Shown here one piece after another: positions 25,695-34,396 of a stretch of 64,000 nt of DNA. The translations under genes were made by a program, and so were the position numbers. A model generated the notes under the pieces. It searched no databases and had not been told where the DNA came from. It saw only the letters and a program-made list of their open reading frames with translations. Source of the stretch: Cytophaga hutchinsonii ATCC 33406 (GTDB lineage: Bacteria > Bacteroidota > Bacteroidia > Cytophagales > Cytophagaceae); assembly GCF_000014145.1 (NCBI RefSeq), contig NC_008255.1, forward strand, positions 1,675,501 through 1,739,500, given 5' to 3'. Within the stretch, counting starts at the first letter, position 1; each line of letters opens with the position of its first letter.

Positions 25695-28600
25695 TCAGGC
25701 AGCGTTTTGTAGAGTCAGTTTTAATTTCAGTGCTTTGGCTTTTAGCTTTAATTTCCGCTTTCGAAGATCATTGTCATTAATATGAGTAATAACACGTTCT
25801 TTATCAGGAAGAATGCAGCTGTCAGAAGCTACATCCATGGACTTATAAGAGAGCAGGTAATTTAGTCTTGCAAACTCTGCCGCTCTTTCCTCTACTGTAG
25901 CACCATTTACTGCCATTGCTGATTTTTTTTGAATGGCTTCTCTTTTCAAGGTTTCAAAGAATTCATCCGATTCAGCATGACTGATTTCCGCTTCAATAGC
26001 TCCCTGATCTCTTTTGTAAGCACCAATAATTTCCTGTATGTTATCGTTGATCGTAAATCCCTTTTGTGATAGGATTGTTTTTTCAGCTTTCTTAACATTG
26101 GACAGGTACTGCTTGTATTCAGAGAACAGATAATGGTTGCGTGTATCAACAGGATAGATGCCTTTTAAAAGAATTCGTCCCAGGCGTAACAGTTCTTTAT
26201 CTGTTTGAGTTGAAGATTCAAGAAACATTTCAATAGCGAGCATCGTTTCTCTTACTTCTTCTTTTACAGCGTCGATCTCTTTAGCCGTGTAACGCTGATA
26301 GCTGAATTGAGTGAATTCAATTTCAGATAATCTAACTTTTGCTTTACCTAAATGCTCAACTGCTTGCTGGCGTAAAACAAAGAAACGCCTAAGGATAATA
26401 TCAAAGCGTGCTAATGTATCAAGGCTACCGTTCACAATGTTTAGCCTACGTTCCATTTCTGCTTTGAGTATTTTCCGCTTCATGTTTGCGATGACTTCAA
26501 TGTCTGTGATCAATGCAAACTTTACTTCCTCTGGATCTAACGCTTCTAAGTCAAGTACATTACCTCTGTCGCCTCTATACCAGATGTCATTGATCCGGCT
26601 GGTTTTTTCTTCCAACTTTTGAAAGACAAACACGTCCATACTATCCTGCACCAGTGGCATCACAGATCGGATATAACCGAACTCATTTCCTTGGCGCCAG
26701 ATACGTCCTTCGAGCTGCCGTATATCGGTCGGATTCCAGTCTGGATAACAATTATAGATGACAGTTCCTTTACGCTGCAAATCAATACCTTCACGAATCG
26801 TAGCCGTGCCAATTATAATCTTTACGGCACCATCAAGAAACGCTTCCTTGATGTTTTCTTTTCTAGCCTGACTCATTTCAGAAGTAATGATCTCCACTTC
26901 GTCTAAAGCAATGCGGTTCCATTTTACTCCTTTTTTATAGCCGGTTTCTTTTTCTAAATATTCCTTAATGAATGCAAAGAAGCTCTTACCACGGTTCAAA
27001 TAAATAACCTGACCGGATACTTCCTGCTTACGTTCTTCATGCCATTGTTTTACTGAAGCAATACATTCAAGAACGTATTTAATTTTTGGCGATTCATCTA
27101 CAAACTCCTTGTAATCTGCGGGAGTATCTGCATATAGAAAAGGACTTAATGCATTATCAAGGCTAAAGTTCAAGGCACGGAATATTGCAGACATATTTAG
27201 CTGTCCGTTTGTTGCACTCTTTGCTAGAGCAGTAATTTCGTTTTGGTTTTGACGTTGAAGCGGAGTCATAGCAAGGTAGGTGAGTACCTGTTGCGCTGGT
27301 GGAAGTCGCTTCACCTTACCGTTCTCATATGTATTGATGCGTGGCAGGTTAATTTTGCAAGGACGTTTCACGCCTGCTTCTTCTCCGGTCTTATAATTGA
27401 TATGATTGTAGATCAGCTTTTGAAGAAGCATGCGGTTGTTAAAGGATTTAACCGTATCCTTTGGCACAATCTCTTCCTTGTAATTGACTACATACTCAGT
27501 GCGCTCCAGCACAAACAATTCAAAGAAAGTATGAATGTTATAGATGCCTAGTTTCTTCATGCTTTCATATGCAACCAGGGAAAGCATGGAATAAATTTCA
27601 AGCGGACTATTGGTAAAAGGTGTAGCTGTTAAAAGCATTACGTTTCTTCCATAAGTACGCTGGATATAGTTGCACAGAAAGAAAGCCTTAATACCAGTTT
27701 CACTTACAGCACCTGTTATGCCAAATCGTTTCTTACCGTCTTCGTCTGCCTTTACGCCTTCAAAGATGTTCTTGCATCTATGCGCCTCATCTATTACGAT
27801 GTAATCAATGCCAAGCGTGTCTATATCAGCTTCCGTCCCTTTTAATCCAACACCAATCTTTTCACGGTATTTTTGATAATCAATTTCTTTGTCACGAGCG
27901 GACTTTTCACTGGACTGGTATAAAACATTTGTCAGCTCGACAAACATCTGATCCATGACCTTTTCTGAAAAGCCAATCTTTTTAAATCCTTCATAGGTAA
28001 GAATGGTTATCGTTTTAGCCTTGATCTTTTTAGTCAGGTCAAGATTTTTCAATAAATCTGTTCCAAGATTGTACCACTCATTGAGTTCAATGCCAGTGTT
28101 TGATAGAACACCGGGAATAAATTCTTTGCTGGCAGGATCAGTATAGCCGATAATTTCTTTGATCCATTTTCCATATGTGGGATTGGGTACAACAATTAGT
28201 GGACGCACCGCTTTGCCGCTGTATATAGCTTGTGCCAAAGCTATGATGGCTGTCATAGTTTTACCAACGCCAACATCATAAGCTACGATACCACTCCCTA
28301 CAGCTTCCATAAAAGCTACACCTTCACGCTGGGCAGGAGTGAAGTGAAGATTGAACTGCTTAAATTTAGCAGAACACTCAAAGCCAATCGGTATTCTGTG
28401 ATAGGCAATAGAAGATTGTCCATTATAAATTCTGTTCCAGGATAGGTTTAGTTTTTCCTGGTCTGTAAATGTTAGTCCTTCAAATAGAAAGCGACTGAAC
28501 AATTCTTCACCCTCATTACGGGCGTTTGCTCTAAGCTCTTTGCGTTGTTCTTCAGAAAGATCCTTATCTATGATTTTTTTGCTTTGAACATGGTACGTCC

Positions 28601-29918
28601 AAATATCAAAAGCTGTAGAAGTTTTGAACTGTTCTCTGGAAAGGCTTTGTAAGTAAAAATAAAACGCACCCGTTAATGTGTGTCCATGATCTCTTGGTTC
28701 TAGCTCAATACCTGTTTCCTCTTTTAGATCATGAATTATAAATTCATCAGCAAAACCTGAAATCGAAAGTATTTTAGGACGCATCTTTTCGTCTGCATTA
28801 AAGATGCTTAATAGCTCTGGTTTAGCTTTTACTATAATTTCTTCATGACTGCTATAAACCTGTGCTCCGTAAGTTGAAATAATGTAATCTTTATCTTTTT
28901 TAAGTTCCAATTCACGATCATACATATTACCATACGCATAAATTGGGTATGGCATAAGGTCACCCTGATGATAGAACAGAACACCTTTTTTTACAAGGGC
29001 ATCTAACGAAGCTGGATCTGTTTTAATGGATGTCTTATCAATACGAATATCTTTTTCAGCTACATATTGCTTGTCGCCATTGATAGCTGTGAAAATGATG
29101 TATACAACACCTGCATATTCATTTTTAAACCGTGTTGGTTTTCCTAAAAATATATTAGCACCCACTTCGGCTATGTCTCTGAAATGATTGTCTTTAATTA
29201 GAGTTGCTTTAACGGTGTAAACCATTTCACCTGCCTGTCCGGTGTCTGCTAAGAAATACTTTTCCCAGCCTTTCATTGTTATGCCTAAGCTGCGCTTATA
29301 CCAAACCCATGCAATGATTTCATCTTCTGAGATGCCTTTATTGTAAAGCGAAACTACCTCTTCAAAGGAGAGTTTATCGGAAGCAGTATATGTTTTTTCC
29401 TGACGTGAATCTTCAACAGCCTTTTTGAGTACTTCAAGATTGGAAGTAATTTCCTGTTGTACAAGCTCACCAAGATCCTCTAAGCCTGATAAGTCATTCC
29501 AGTCAGAGGAGAGATCTGACTGGAATGACTTTTTGAACAGAAGGGCTTTTTCTTTTAAGGACATAGTTACTTTCGGTGTAATGGATTCATGGATCGTTCG
29601 GATAACATCTTCCTTGCTTCCATTAATGGTTAAGGGAAATTGAATTGATGTAGAAGTGATTTCTTTTCCTGCTATCTTTTCCGGATGCAGATTGAACCAG
29701 GTGTTGTATCGGCACAGTTCGCTAAACCTTAGCGGTTCATTTGATACAGAGTGTGATTCCAACCAATCTTCTACTAGGGCTATTTCATTGTAGGAAGCAG
29801 GCAACACACCGTTACGGAACAGTACATGATCCATCTCGTTCTTGCCTTCGCCGCCTGTTTTAGAAAGAGCAGCTAATACTTCTAATCTAGCTCTATAGTA
29901 AGCGGGGCTATTTTTCAT
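25695..29918 (-). CDS. giant SNF2-like DEAD/DEAH helicase (DarB-like helicase half)
   Basis: A 1407-residue superfamily 2 helicase. Walker A is DVGVGKTMT (about residue 548), motif II DEAHRCKN (about 709), motif III LLTATPFTNSP. The C-terminal RecA lobe carries GTATIREGIDLQ and QLEGRIWRQGN (about 1070), an SNF2-type arginine-finger motif. The N-terminal 500 residues and C-terminal 300 (mainly coiled helices) are unassigned. Together with the separate N6-methylase encoded just upstream it reproduces, in split form, the methylase-plus-helicase layout of large phage/plasmid antirestriction proteins such as P1 DarB. A role in replication or packaging is also possible. The gene lies 2 bp from both neighbours' ends, inside one operon. 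Confidence 0.82.
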   Translation of the reverse strand: MKNSPAYYRARLEVLAALSKTGGEGKNEMDHVLFRNGVLPASYNEIALVEDWLESHSVSNEPLRFSELCRYNTWFNLHPEKIAGKEITSTSIQFPLTINGSKEDVIRTIHESITPKVTMSLKEKALLFKKSFQSDLSSDWNDLSGLEDLGELVQQEITSNLEVLKKAVEDSRQEKTYTASDKLSFEEVVSLYNKGISEDEIIAWVWYKRSLGITMKGWEKYFLADTGQAGEMVYTVKATLIKDNHFRDIAEVGANIFLGKPTRFKNEYAGVVYIIFTAINGDKQYVAEKDIRIDKTSIKTDPASLDALVKKGVLFYHQGDLMPYPIYAYGNMYDRELELKKDKDYIISTYGAQVYSSHEEIIVKAKPELLSIFNADEKMRPKILSISGFADEFIIHDLKEETGIELEPRDHGHTLTGAFYFYLQSLSREQFKTSTAFDIWTYHVQSKKIIDKDLSEEQRKELRANARNEGEELFSRFLFEGLTFTDQEKLNLSWNRIYNGQSSIAYHRIPIGFECSAKFKQFNLHFTPAQREGVAFMEAVGSGIVAYDVGVGKTMTAIIALAQAIYSGKAVRPLIVVPNPTYGKWIKEIIGYTDPASKEFIPGVLSNTGIELNEWYNLGTDLLKNLDLTKKIKAKTITILTYEGFKKIGFSEKVMDQMFVELTNVLYQSSEKSARDKEIDYQKYREKIGVGLKGTEADIDTLGIDYIVIDEAHRCKNIFEGVKADEDGKKRFGITGAVSETGIKAFFLCNYIQRTYGRNVMLLTATPFTNSPLEIYSMLSLVAYESMKKLGIYNIHTFFELFVLERTEYVVNYKEEIVPKDTVKSFNNRMLLQKLIYNHINYKTGEEAGVKRPCKINLPRINTYENGKVKRLPPAQQVLTYLAMTPLQRQNQNEITALAKSATNGQLNMSAIFRALNFSLDNALSPFLYADTPADYKEFVDESPKIKYVLECIASVKQWHEERKQEVSGQVIYLNRGKSFFAFIKEYLEKETGYKKGVKWNRIALDEVEIITSEMSQARKENIKEAFLDGAVKIIIGTATIREGIDLQRKGTVIYNCYPDWNPTDIRQLEGRIWRQGNEFGYIRSVMPLVQDSMDVFVFQKLEEKTSRINDIWYRGDRGNVLDLEALDPEEVKFALITDIEVIANMKRKILKAEMERRLNIVNGSLDTLARFDIILRRFFVLRQQAVEHLGKAKVRLSEIEFTQFSYQRYTAKEIDAVKEEVRETMLAIEMFLESSTQTDKELLRLGRILLKGIYPVDTRNHYLFSEYKQYLSNVKKAEKTILSQKGFTINDNIQEIIGAYKRDQGAIEAEISHAESDEFFETLKREAIQKKSAMAVNGATVEERAAEFARLNYLLSYKSMDVASDSCILPDKERVITHINDNDLRKRKLKLKAKALKLKLTLQNAA

Positions 29919-29920
29919 TA

Positions 29921-30160
29921 TCAGATTAATTCAGCTTCAATGTTGCTGATAGCTGCACCAATGGTAATTTGATCGTAGATTAAAATAAATATGATCATAC
30001 TTTCAATTTTGCGATAGCCTTCAGGTGTTTGGAGCAAAGCAAATACTTTAGGTGTGCCGCCTTCGGTGCATTGGCTTAAATGTTTTCTTATTTCAGCACG
30101 TACAGACTGTTCAACTTCTTTTTTTTCTTCCATAGCCTTGTTACTTTTTTCGTAAAACAA
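29921..30160 (-). CDS. small hypothetical protein between methylase and helicase
   Basis: A 79-residue protein: a charged N-terminus (MEEKKEVEQSVRAEIRKHLSQ) and a more hydrophobic C-terminal half (YRKIESMIIFILIYDQITIGAAISNIEAEL). It overlaps the end of the methylase gene by 20 bp and ends 3 bp before the helicase start, so it is translationally embedded. The start may be ATG 30133 (MEEKKE). I do not recognise a family; a subunit or adaptor of the methylase-helicase pair is a positional guess. Confidence 0.6.
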   Translation of the reverse strand: MFYEKSNKAMEEKKEVEQSVRAEIRKHLSQCTEGGTPKVFALLQTPEGYRKIESMIIFILIYDQITIGAAISNIEAELI

Positions 30161-30905
30161 TAATATCTACCGGAACCTGTGAGGACTTAAAAACAGGAGG
30201 CAAGCGGTAAGCATCTTCTATAACAGCTATCTTTTCAATCTCCAGCTTAGCCTTATCATAGGTATTTCCATTTCGAAGGAAATTTGATGAGATTACATAT
30301 ATCAAAAGCCCGCCTGACTTTAATAGTAAAAGTCCGTAGTAGATAAAGAACATCTCAATCTGGGCCATTGCAGGACTTGGAAAATAAGAGCTGTAAGCAT
30401 TCTTGTATTTTCCGTAAGGCGGGTTTCCAATTACAAGGCTAAAGGGATATTCTTTGATCCATGTAATTCCTTTCTGAATGCGCTTAGTAAATCGAGGTGC
30501 TTCAAGAAATGCTGTTTCAAAGAAGCCTTTATGAATGATTGCGTTTGGATAGGTGAGCCTTGCAATTTCCGCTGATACCGCATTAATTTCAAATCCTACA
30601 CATGTAGCCTCTTTGGGAGCGTACTTCAGCATTCTGCCCGTTGCAATAGAGGGCTCCAGAATATTTCCTCCATCATAGCCAAATCTTTTGGCAAGTTCCC
30701 AGAGCAGTTCTACTACATAATCCGGTGTATAGAATTCATGTAAAAGACCTTCACCTGTTGCCCCTTTAGATGCTTGTCCTCCTGAACCTTCATAAGTTTG
30801 AATGAATTCAATTTCTTCAGGACTTAATGTCTTTTCAGAAAGTTTATTTTCTAAAAGAAATTGTTCAATACGTTTATTTAAAGAAACTTGATCTTTCATT
30901 TTCAA
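30141..30905 (-). CDS. N6-adenine DNA methyltransferase-like protein
   Basis: A 254-residue class I SAM-dependent methylase. The sequence shows GGQASKGATGEGLLHEFYTPDYVVELLW at its start, the SAM-binding motif I LEPSIATGRML (about 97-107), and the catalytic NPPYGKY (about 157-163), diagnostic of N6-adenine methylases. There is no target-recognition domain of the size seen in restriction enzymes, so it probably depends on the adjacent helicase for DNA recognition. Expected role: protecting element DNA from host restriction, or modifying DNA for replication. It overlaps the gene upstream by an ATGA junction (30902-30905). Confidence 0.85.
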   Translation of the reverse strand: MKMKDQVSLNKRIEQFLLENKLSEKTLSPEEIEFIQTYEGSGGQASKGATGEGLLHEFYTPDYVVELLWELAKRFGYDGGNILEPSIATGRMLKYAPKEATCVGFEINAVSAEIARLTYPNAIIHKGFFETAFLEAPRFTKRIQKGITWIKEYPFSLVIGNPPYGKYKNAYSSYFPSPAMAQIEMFFIYYGLLLLKSGGLLIYVISSNFLRNGNTYDKAKLEIEKIAVIEDAYRLPPVFKSSQVPVDIIVLRKK

Positions 30906-31162
30906 ACAATAATATCACGTTCAGGATAACTGATATGATACATATTATCACGCATTGCTTGTACAATAATTGTTTCAACAAATGGATCGCTTGTAAGTTG
31001 TGATAGCTCTCTAGTTAAATGGCTTTGCGTATGATCTGTATAATCCACGCAAGCAAAACCGGATTGCAGCTTGCCTTCATAGCGGAAATTGAATATTATA
31101 TTGACGCAATTTTTAGCGGTGTTAAGTGTTAAAGAAGAAATGCAGTATATCGGATCGTTCAT
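30902..31162 (-). CDS. small hypothetical element protein
   Basis: An 86-residue protein with alternating beta-type segments (YCISSLTLNTAKNCVNIIFNFRY, CVDYTDHTQSHLTREL). No signal peptide, membrane helix or known motif. Its stop overlaps the methylase start in an ATGA, which supports it as a real, translationally coupled gene. Function unknown. Confidence 0.6.
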   Translation of the reverse strand: MNDPIYCISSLTLNTAKNCVNIIFNFRYEGKLQSGFACVDYTDHTQSHLTRELSQLTSDPFVETIIVQAMRDNMYHISYPERDIIV

Positions 31163-31186
31163 AGTTTATATTTTATTTTGGTACAC

Positions 31187-31558
31187 TTACCCGAAATATT
31201 GAATGCGTAATGTGTGTACTTTGTTTTCTTCTATTCCTATTGCCTGAAAGTGCGCTAAATTATGTTCTCCCTTAACCTGATACATTGCAAGATCCCCTAA
31301 AGGGATTCCGCTAAAAGCAGTAGGACGAAGGTTTTCTAAATCAAACTCTCTAAAGCGGATAACCTTTGATTTATCAGATGTACTCGGATCAGCTTCTACA
31401 ACAATAACTGCATAAACTGCTTTGACAGGATAGCTTAGACCCATCGCATATGTACTGTAGATTGAGAGATCTTCATATCCAATGCAGTCACCGCCTGTAA
31501 GCAGTGCGTAGAGAAGCTCATTTGTTACACTGTGATAGGGTGGACGTGGAATTTTCAT
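31187..31558 (-). CDS. hypothetical element protein
   Basis: A 123-residue soluble protein beginning MKIPRPPYHSVTNELLYALLTGGDC, followed by beta-rich segments (YPVKAVYAVIVVEADP; EENKVHTLRIQYFG). No recognised family. The start overlaps the stop of the transpeptidase-like gene by 4 bp (ATGA), so it is coupled to it. It could be an accessory or inhibitor of the cell-wall enzyme, or a virion protein; neither is shown. Confidence 0.6.
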   Translation of the reverse strand: MKIPRPPYHSVTNELLYALLTGGDCIGYEDLSIYSTYAMGLSYPVKAVYAVIVVEADPSTSDKSKVIRFREFDLENLRPTAFSGIPLGDLAMYQVKGEHNLAHFQAIGIEENKVHTLRIQYFG

Positions 31559-32220
31559 TTGCTCTTTCCTTTAAAGATCATTCCCAGTACTGCGGTAGCT
31601 AGCATCGAAGCTGCTATTGCTAATCGTTTCAGAGTAATCTTTCTGATTGCTCTGAAATCAATTAGTGTATAGGTAAATACATTTCCGTAAAGGCTTTTAT
31701 GCTTTTCACAAAGTTTGATGAACTGGTTAAAGTCCTCGGCACTTTGAAAGACCTGGCATCCGGCTGAATATTTATCAATGAGCAATGTTTTTCCTTTGCT
31801 GGCTGCATGATGAATGTTGATTCCAAATACTCCAGTTTCGAGTTTGCCATTTTGAAAATCAAGGACCGTATTACGGTCGTAATCCCGCATAACGATTACT
31901 GGTTTCTTTTCAACGAGTGCAGTATACTTACCTTGATGCAGACCTATTGAATAAGCATTTTCATACTGACCTTCTTTTAGAATCGCAGTACCTTGGGGAT
32001 AAGAAGGATTTTTAAGCCAGAATGTTCCTGGATCGGTTGTAGCCTTGTATACATGATAGTTCCATTTACGCTTATCGGTTTTATAGAACACATGAATCTC
32101 ATCATCAAACGCATTAGCCTTTGTCTGTTTAGAGCGCAGACCAACAATGTTTAATTCGTATGGTCTTGTGAACAGCTTATAAATCCTTCTTTTTAAAATC
32201 CCTCTTATCCTTGACAGCAC
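31555..32220 (-). CDS. YkuD-like (L,D-transpeptidase-fold) cell-wall enzyme with C-terminal membrane anchor
   Basis: A 221-residue protein. The core contains FGINIHHA (about 132-139) and SAGCQVF (Cys about 154), resembling the His and SxGC catalytic motifs of YkuD-type L,D-transpeptidases. Many phages carry such proteins as wall-active enzymes. The C-terminal 25 residues (LKRLAIAASMLATAVLGMIFKGKSK) form one membrane helix with a basic tail, and the N-terminus is also basic (RIRGILKRRIYKLF). It starts with GTG, preceded by AAAGGAG, one of the few strong ribosome-binding sites here. The spacing puts the start 2 bp after the frameshift extension of the glucosaminidase gene. Confidence 0.7.
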   Translation of the reverse strand: MLSRIRGILKRRIYKLFTRPYELNIVGLRSKQTKANAFDDEIHVFYKTDKRKWNYHVYKATTDPGTFWLKNPSYPQGTAILKEGQYENAYSIGLHQGKYTALVEKKPVIVMRDYDRNTVLDFQNGKLETGVFGINIHHAASKGKTLLIDKYSAGCQVFQSAEDFNQFIKLCEKHKSLYGNVFTYTLIDFRAIRKITLKRLAIAASMLATAVLGMIFKGKSK

Positions 32221-32222
32221 GT

Positions 32223-32321
32223 TTATTCTCCTTTCCTATGTTCATTCAAGTAATATAATCCACCTATGCTAACCCCCAGAGCAACGGCTATTAAGCTACC
32301 ATGGAGGATGAGTCGTTTTTT
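32223..32321 (-). other. candidate -1 programmed frameshift: slippery A_AAA_AAC plus 30-codon membrane-helix extension
   Basis: Near its 3' end the glucosaminidase gene reads AGA AAA AAC, giving the slippery heptamer A AAA AAC (32321-32315). A -1 shift bypasses the stop at 32291 and adds 30 residues: RLILHGSLIAVALGVSIGG, then LYYLNEHRKGE and TAA at 32225-32223. The added sequence is a membrane helix flanked by charged residues, as in other proteins of this operon. No ATG, GTG or TTG lies in that frame after its last upstream stop, so an independent gene is unlikely. The extension ends exactly before the next gene's ribosome-binding distance. Confidence 0.6.
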
Positions 32322-32803
32322 CTTGCTATCTCATCGAGCTCCTTCAGATTATACATTTTAATGAGCGCCTTAATAAGGTTTGCATATTTTGGATCAGTAG
32401 CATAGCCTGCACGCTGTAAAGCTTCAGCTTGTGCTTCGGGTGTTTGAGACAGGAATACACCTGCTTTTGTGTAAGTAGGATTTTTTAAAAGAAATGTATT
32501 ACGGTCTTTGAAGGAGTTTGCAGCATGATCGTACACTCGGAAAAAGTCGCCAATCATTACACTGCTATTTTTAATAACTTCACGGGTCTTTAAGTTTACC
32601 TTTTTACCTTTCCAGCTTCTATCCGCCTTTACACCAAAGTGGTTGTTGAATTCCTTTGCGAGCATACTGGCACCTGGCTGACCGTACTTATTTGAACTTT
32701 CCAAGATTGCCTGCGCCATCATAACCGATGGGAACAGTCCTGTTCCTGATACTGAATCAATAACTATAGCTTTAAATTTTTCAATGTATTCTTCTCTTGT
32801 CAT
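32291..32803 (-). CDS. glucosaminidase (GH73 / FlgJ-like peptidoglycan hydrolase)
   Basis: A 170-residue peptidoglycan hydrolase. MAQAILESSNKYGQPGASML contains the catalytic Glu in the AxxxxES pattern, and NNHFGVKADRSWKGKKV is the GH73 signature; FRVYDHAANSFKDRNTFLL and YATDPKYANLI follow. The enzyme should cleave the glycan backbone of the wall during entry or release. I chose ATG 32803 (MTREEY); the frame also has ATG 32827, which overlaps the upstream gene. There is no signal peptide, so export would need the holin-like protein, virion incorporation, or the membrane extension made by frameshifting near the 3' end. Confidence 0.88.
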   Translation of the reverse strand: MTREEYIEKFKAIVIDSVSGTGLFPSVMMAQAILESSNKYGQPGASMLAKEFNNHFGVKADRSWKGKKVNLKTREVIKNSSVMIGDFFRVYDHAANSFKDRNTFLLKNPTYTKAGVFLSQTPEAQAEALQRAGYATDPKYANLIKALIKMYNLKELDEIARKNDSSSMVA

Positions 32804-32819
32804 AGCTCTTGTTGTTTTG

Positions 32820-33749
32820 TTAAACATATTTTACATGTCCGGTTGGAACACTGAATTGACCGCCATCTATAGATCGGAATGCTGTCATGCCATTTTTGAT
32901 GCTTGTCTGTTCTCCGAGTATGGTATTGCGATTCACAGAAATACGATTGCCGTTTGGAGCAAGCACATAGGTATCAATTATTGTTATCAAATCATTATAC
33001 CCGCTGAAACCAGAAAGGCTCCATTTACCTGCGGTATCCTGCTTTAAGCCAATGCGTTTAAACTCAGCTTTGATCTGATCTTTTGCGAATTGATTATTCG
33101 GGAACGCTTCATCCAGCAGATACGTGACAATAGACTTTGATACAGAAAAGATCTGAGAGCCTACAAAAGAGCTGTTAGCAGCGGAGTAATCGGCAGTTGT
33201 ATTTAACTGCTGCAATACTGTCATCACGCCATCAAAGTTTTTCCCTGTTGCATAGATGTAAAGCTTGCTGCCAAGGCTCTGTGGAGTCTGTACAGGCAAT
33301 GGTATAAAGCGGTCTTTAGCTGCTATGCTATTAAATGTGTCTTCGTTCACAGTAACAGGCAAGCCTGCAGCTTTCAATGCTTTTTGAGTTCCGCTTCCAA
33401 ATATGCCGTCAATCTTTGTGTATTGTTCCAGTACTTTTGCGCCTAAAACATTTTGCAATGCCTGTTGCAATTGCGTTACCCGTGAACCCCTGCTTCCAAG
33501 CTTCAAAGGAAAAGAATCCGAAGCACTGGCTAATCGTTTTACTGGTGCAGTACTGTCTGCAACACTAATGGTTAGATTCGTATCACTTGCATTGACATAA
33601 TTTTGCTTTTTTTGCAAGAGTTGCTTTCCGGTAAAGTATACAGCTCCGCCAATAGCCAGTACACCTACGCCATACAGAAATGCTCTTTCAGGAGTTATGC
33701 TGGATTTGGCTTTTCGTTTTTGCTGTGGTCTTTTTCGTATTGGCATCAC
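32820..33749 (-). CDS. membrane-anchored peptidoglycan-binding protein
   Basis: A 309-residue protein. A strongly basic N-terminus (MMPIRKRPQQKRKAK) precedes one membrane helix (FLYGVGVLAIGGAVYFTG, about 25-42). Residues about 80-140 are a PG_binding_1 domain: LGSRGSRVTQLQQALQ ... DGIFGSGTQKALKAAG. The C-terminal 150 residues are unassigned; the KNFDGVMTVLQQL region resembles the helical repeat of the neighbouring annexin-like protein. The layout, with short DNA-binding-like basic tail inside and wall-binding domain outside, suits a virion membrane protein that touches the cell wall on entry. It overlaps the upstream gene by ATGA (33746-33749). Confidence 0.75.
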   Translation of the reverse strand: MMPIRKRPQQKRKAKSSITPERAFLYGVGVLAIGGAVYFTGKQLLQKKQNYVNASDTNLTISVADSTAPVKRLASASDSFPLKLGSRGSRVTQLQQALQNVLGAKVLEQYTKIDGIFGSGTQKALKAAGLPVTVNEDTFNSIAAKDRFIPLPVQTPQSLGSKLYIYATGKNFDGVMTVLQQLNTTADYSAANSSFVGSQIFSVSKSIVTYLLDEAFPNNQFAKDQIKAEFKRIGLKQDTAGKWSLSGFSGYNDLITIIDTYVLAPNGNRISVNRNTILGEQTSIKNGMTAFRSIDGGQFSVPTGHVKYV

Positions 33750-34189
33750 TTTGCGTTTTTACTGCTTAATAATCGTATTACGGTATTGTAATCATCACTT
33801 GATAGCTCATCTTCCAGATCACTGTTCAGGCTTTTGCCATACAGATCTGCATATGCTTTCTGCACTTTTTGATAAAAGGCTTTAGAAGGAATCTGATTGA
33901 AGACCTGCAATACTTGATTTTCATTGGTTCCCCATCCAAACCAGGTATCGTTGTCAAATGCCATTTTCAACTGCTTGGCATAGGTTGCAGGATTACCTTC
34001 CTGAAGGCTTTTCTTTTCAACGTTATTGGCTTTTGATTTTTTGTAGAAATGTCTGCCTGCAAGAAATACGCCCGAAGCCGTTGCAAGTCCAAGCGTTGAA
34101 TAAATGACAATTGTTTTGAAGTCTTCTATACTGGAATGAGCGGGACTGCTTGCATAACTTCTTGAAGTACGCTTTCTTCTTTTCTTCAT
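33746..34189 (-). CDS. membrane protein with annexin-like repeat
   Basis: A 147-residue protein. The basic N-terminus MKKRRKRTSRSYASS is followed by one membrane helix (TIVIYSTLGLATASGVFLAG, about 26-45). The C-terminal 80 residues match the annexin repeat pattern: LKMAF, WGTNENQVLQVF, FYQKVQKAYADLYGKSL, DLEDELSS, YNTVIRLL. This includes the G-x-G-T type calcium loop and a downstream acidic cluster. Annexin repeats bind phospholipid membranes in eukaryotes, and single repeats occur in some bacterial proteins. Here it may join membrane surfaces or act as a structural module. I see no other copy this clear in the window. Confidence 0.65.
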   Translation of the reverse strand: MKKRRKRTSRSYASSPAHSSIEDFKTIVIYSTLGLATASGVFLAGRHFYKKSKANNVEKKSLQEGNPATYAKQLKMAFDNDTWFGWGTNENQVLQVFNQIPSKAFYQKVQKAYADLYGKSLNSDLEDELSSDDYNTVIRLLSSKNAK

Positions 34190-34205
34190 TCCTTTGTAGC
34201 ATCGT

Positions 34206-34391
34206 TTACAGGCCTAATGCCTGCTTGGCAAAGGCAACTTTAGAAGGTTCTCTTTCCACTACTTCAGCCAAGCGTTTCAGTTCGTTTACTTTAAAATGCT
34301 TGGTTAATACAAGCGCATAGCGAAGCTTATCCGATGCTTCGGCTTGTGACGCTCCCTGAACGGGTACGTCATTAAATTTATGTGTAGCCAT
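34206..34391 (-). CDS. small hypothetical element protein
   Basis: A 61-residue soluble, mostly helical protein (EASDKLRYALVLTKHFKVNE; LAEVVEREPSKVAFAKQALGL). It fits the operon without gaps (16 bp from one neighbour, 5 bp from the other). No family recognised; a small structural or scaffold protein is possible. Confidence 0.55.
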   Translation of the reverse strand: MATHKFNDVPVQGASQAEASDKLRYALVLTKHFKVNELKRLAEVVEREPSKVAFAKQALGL

Positions 34392-34396
34392 TGGTG

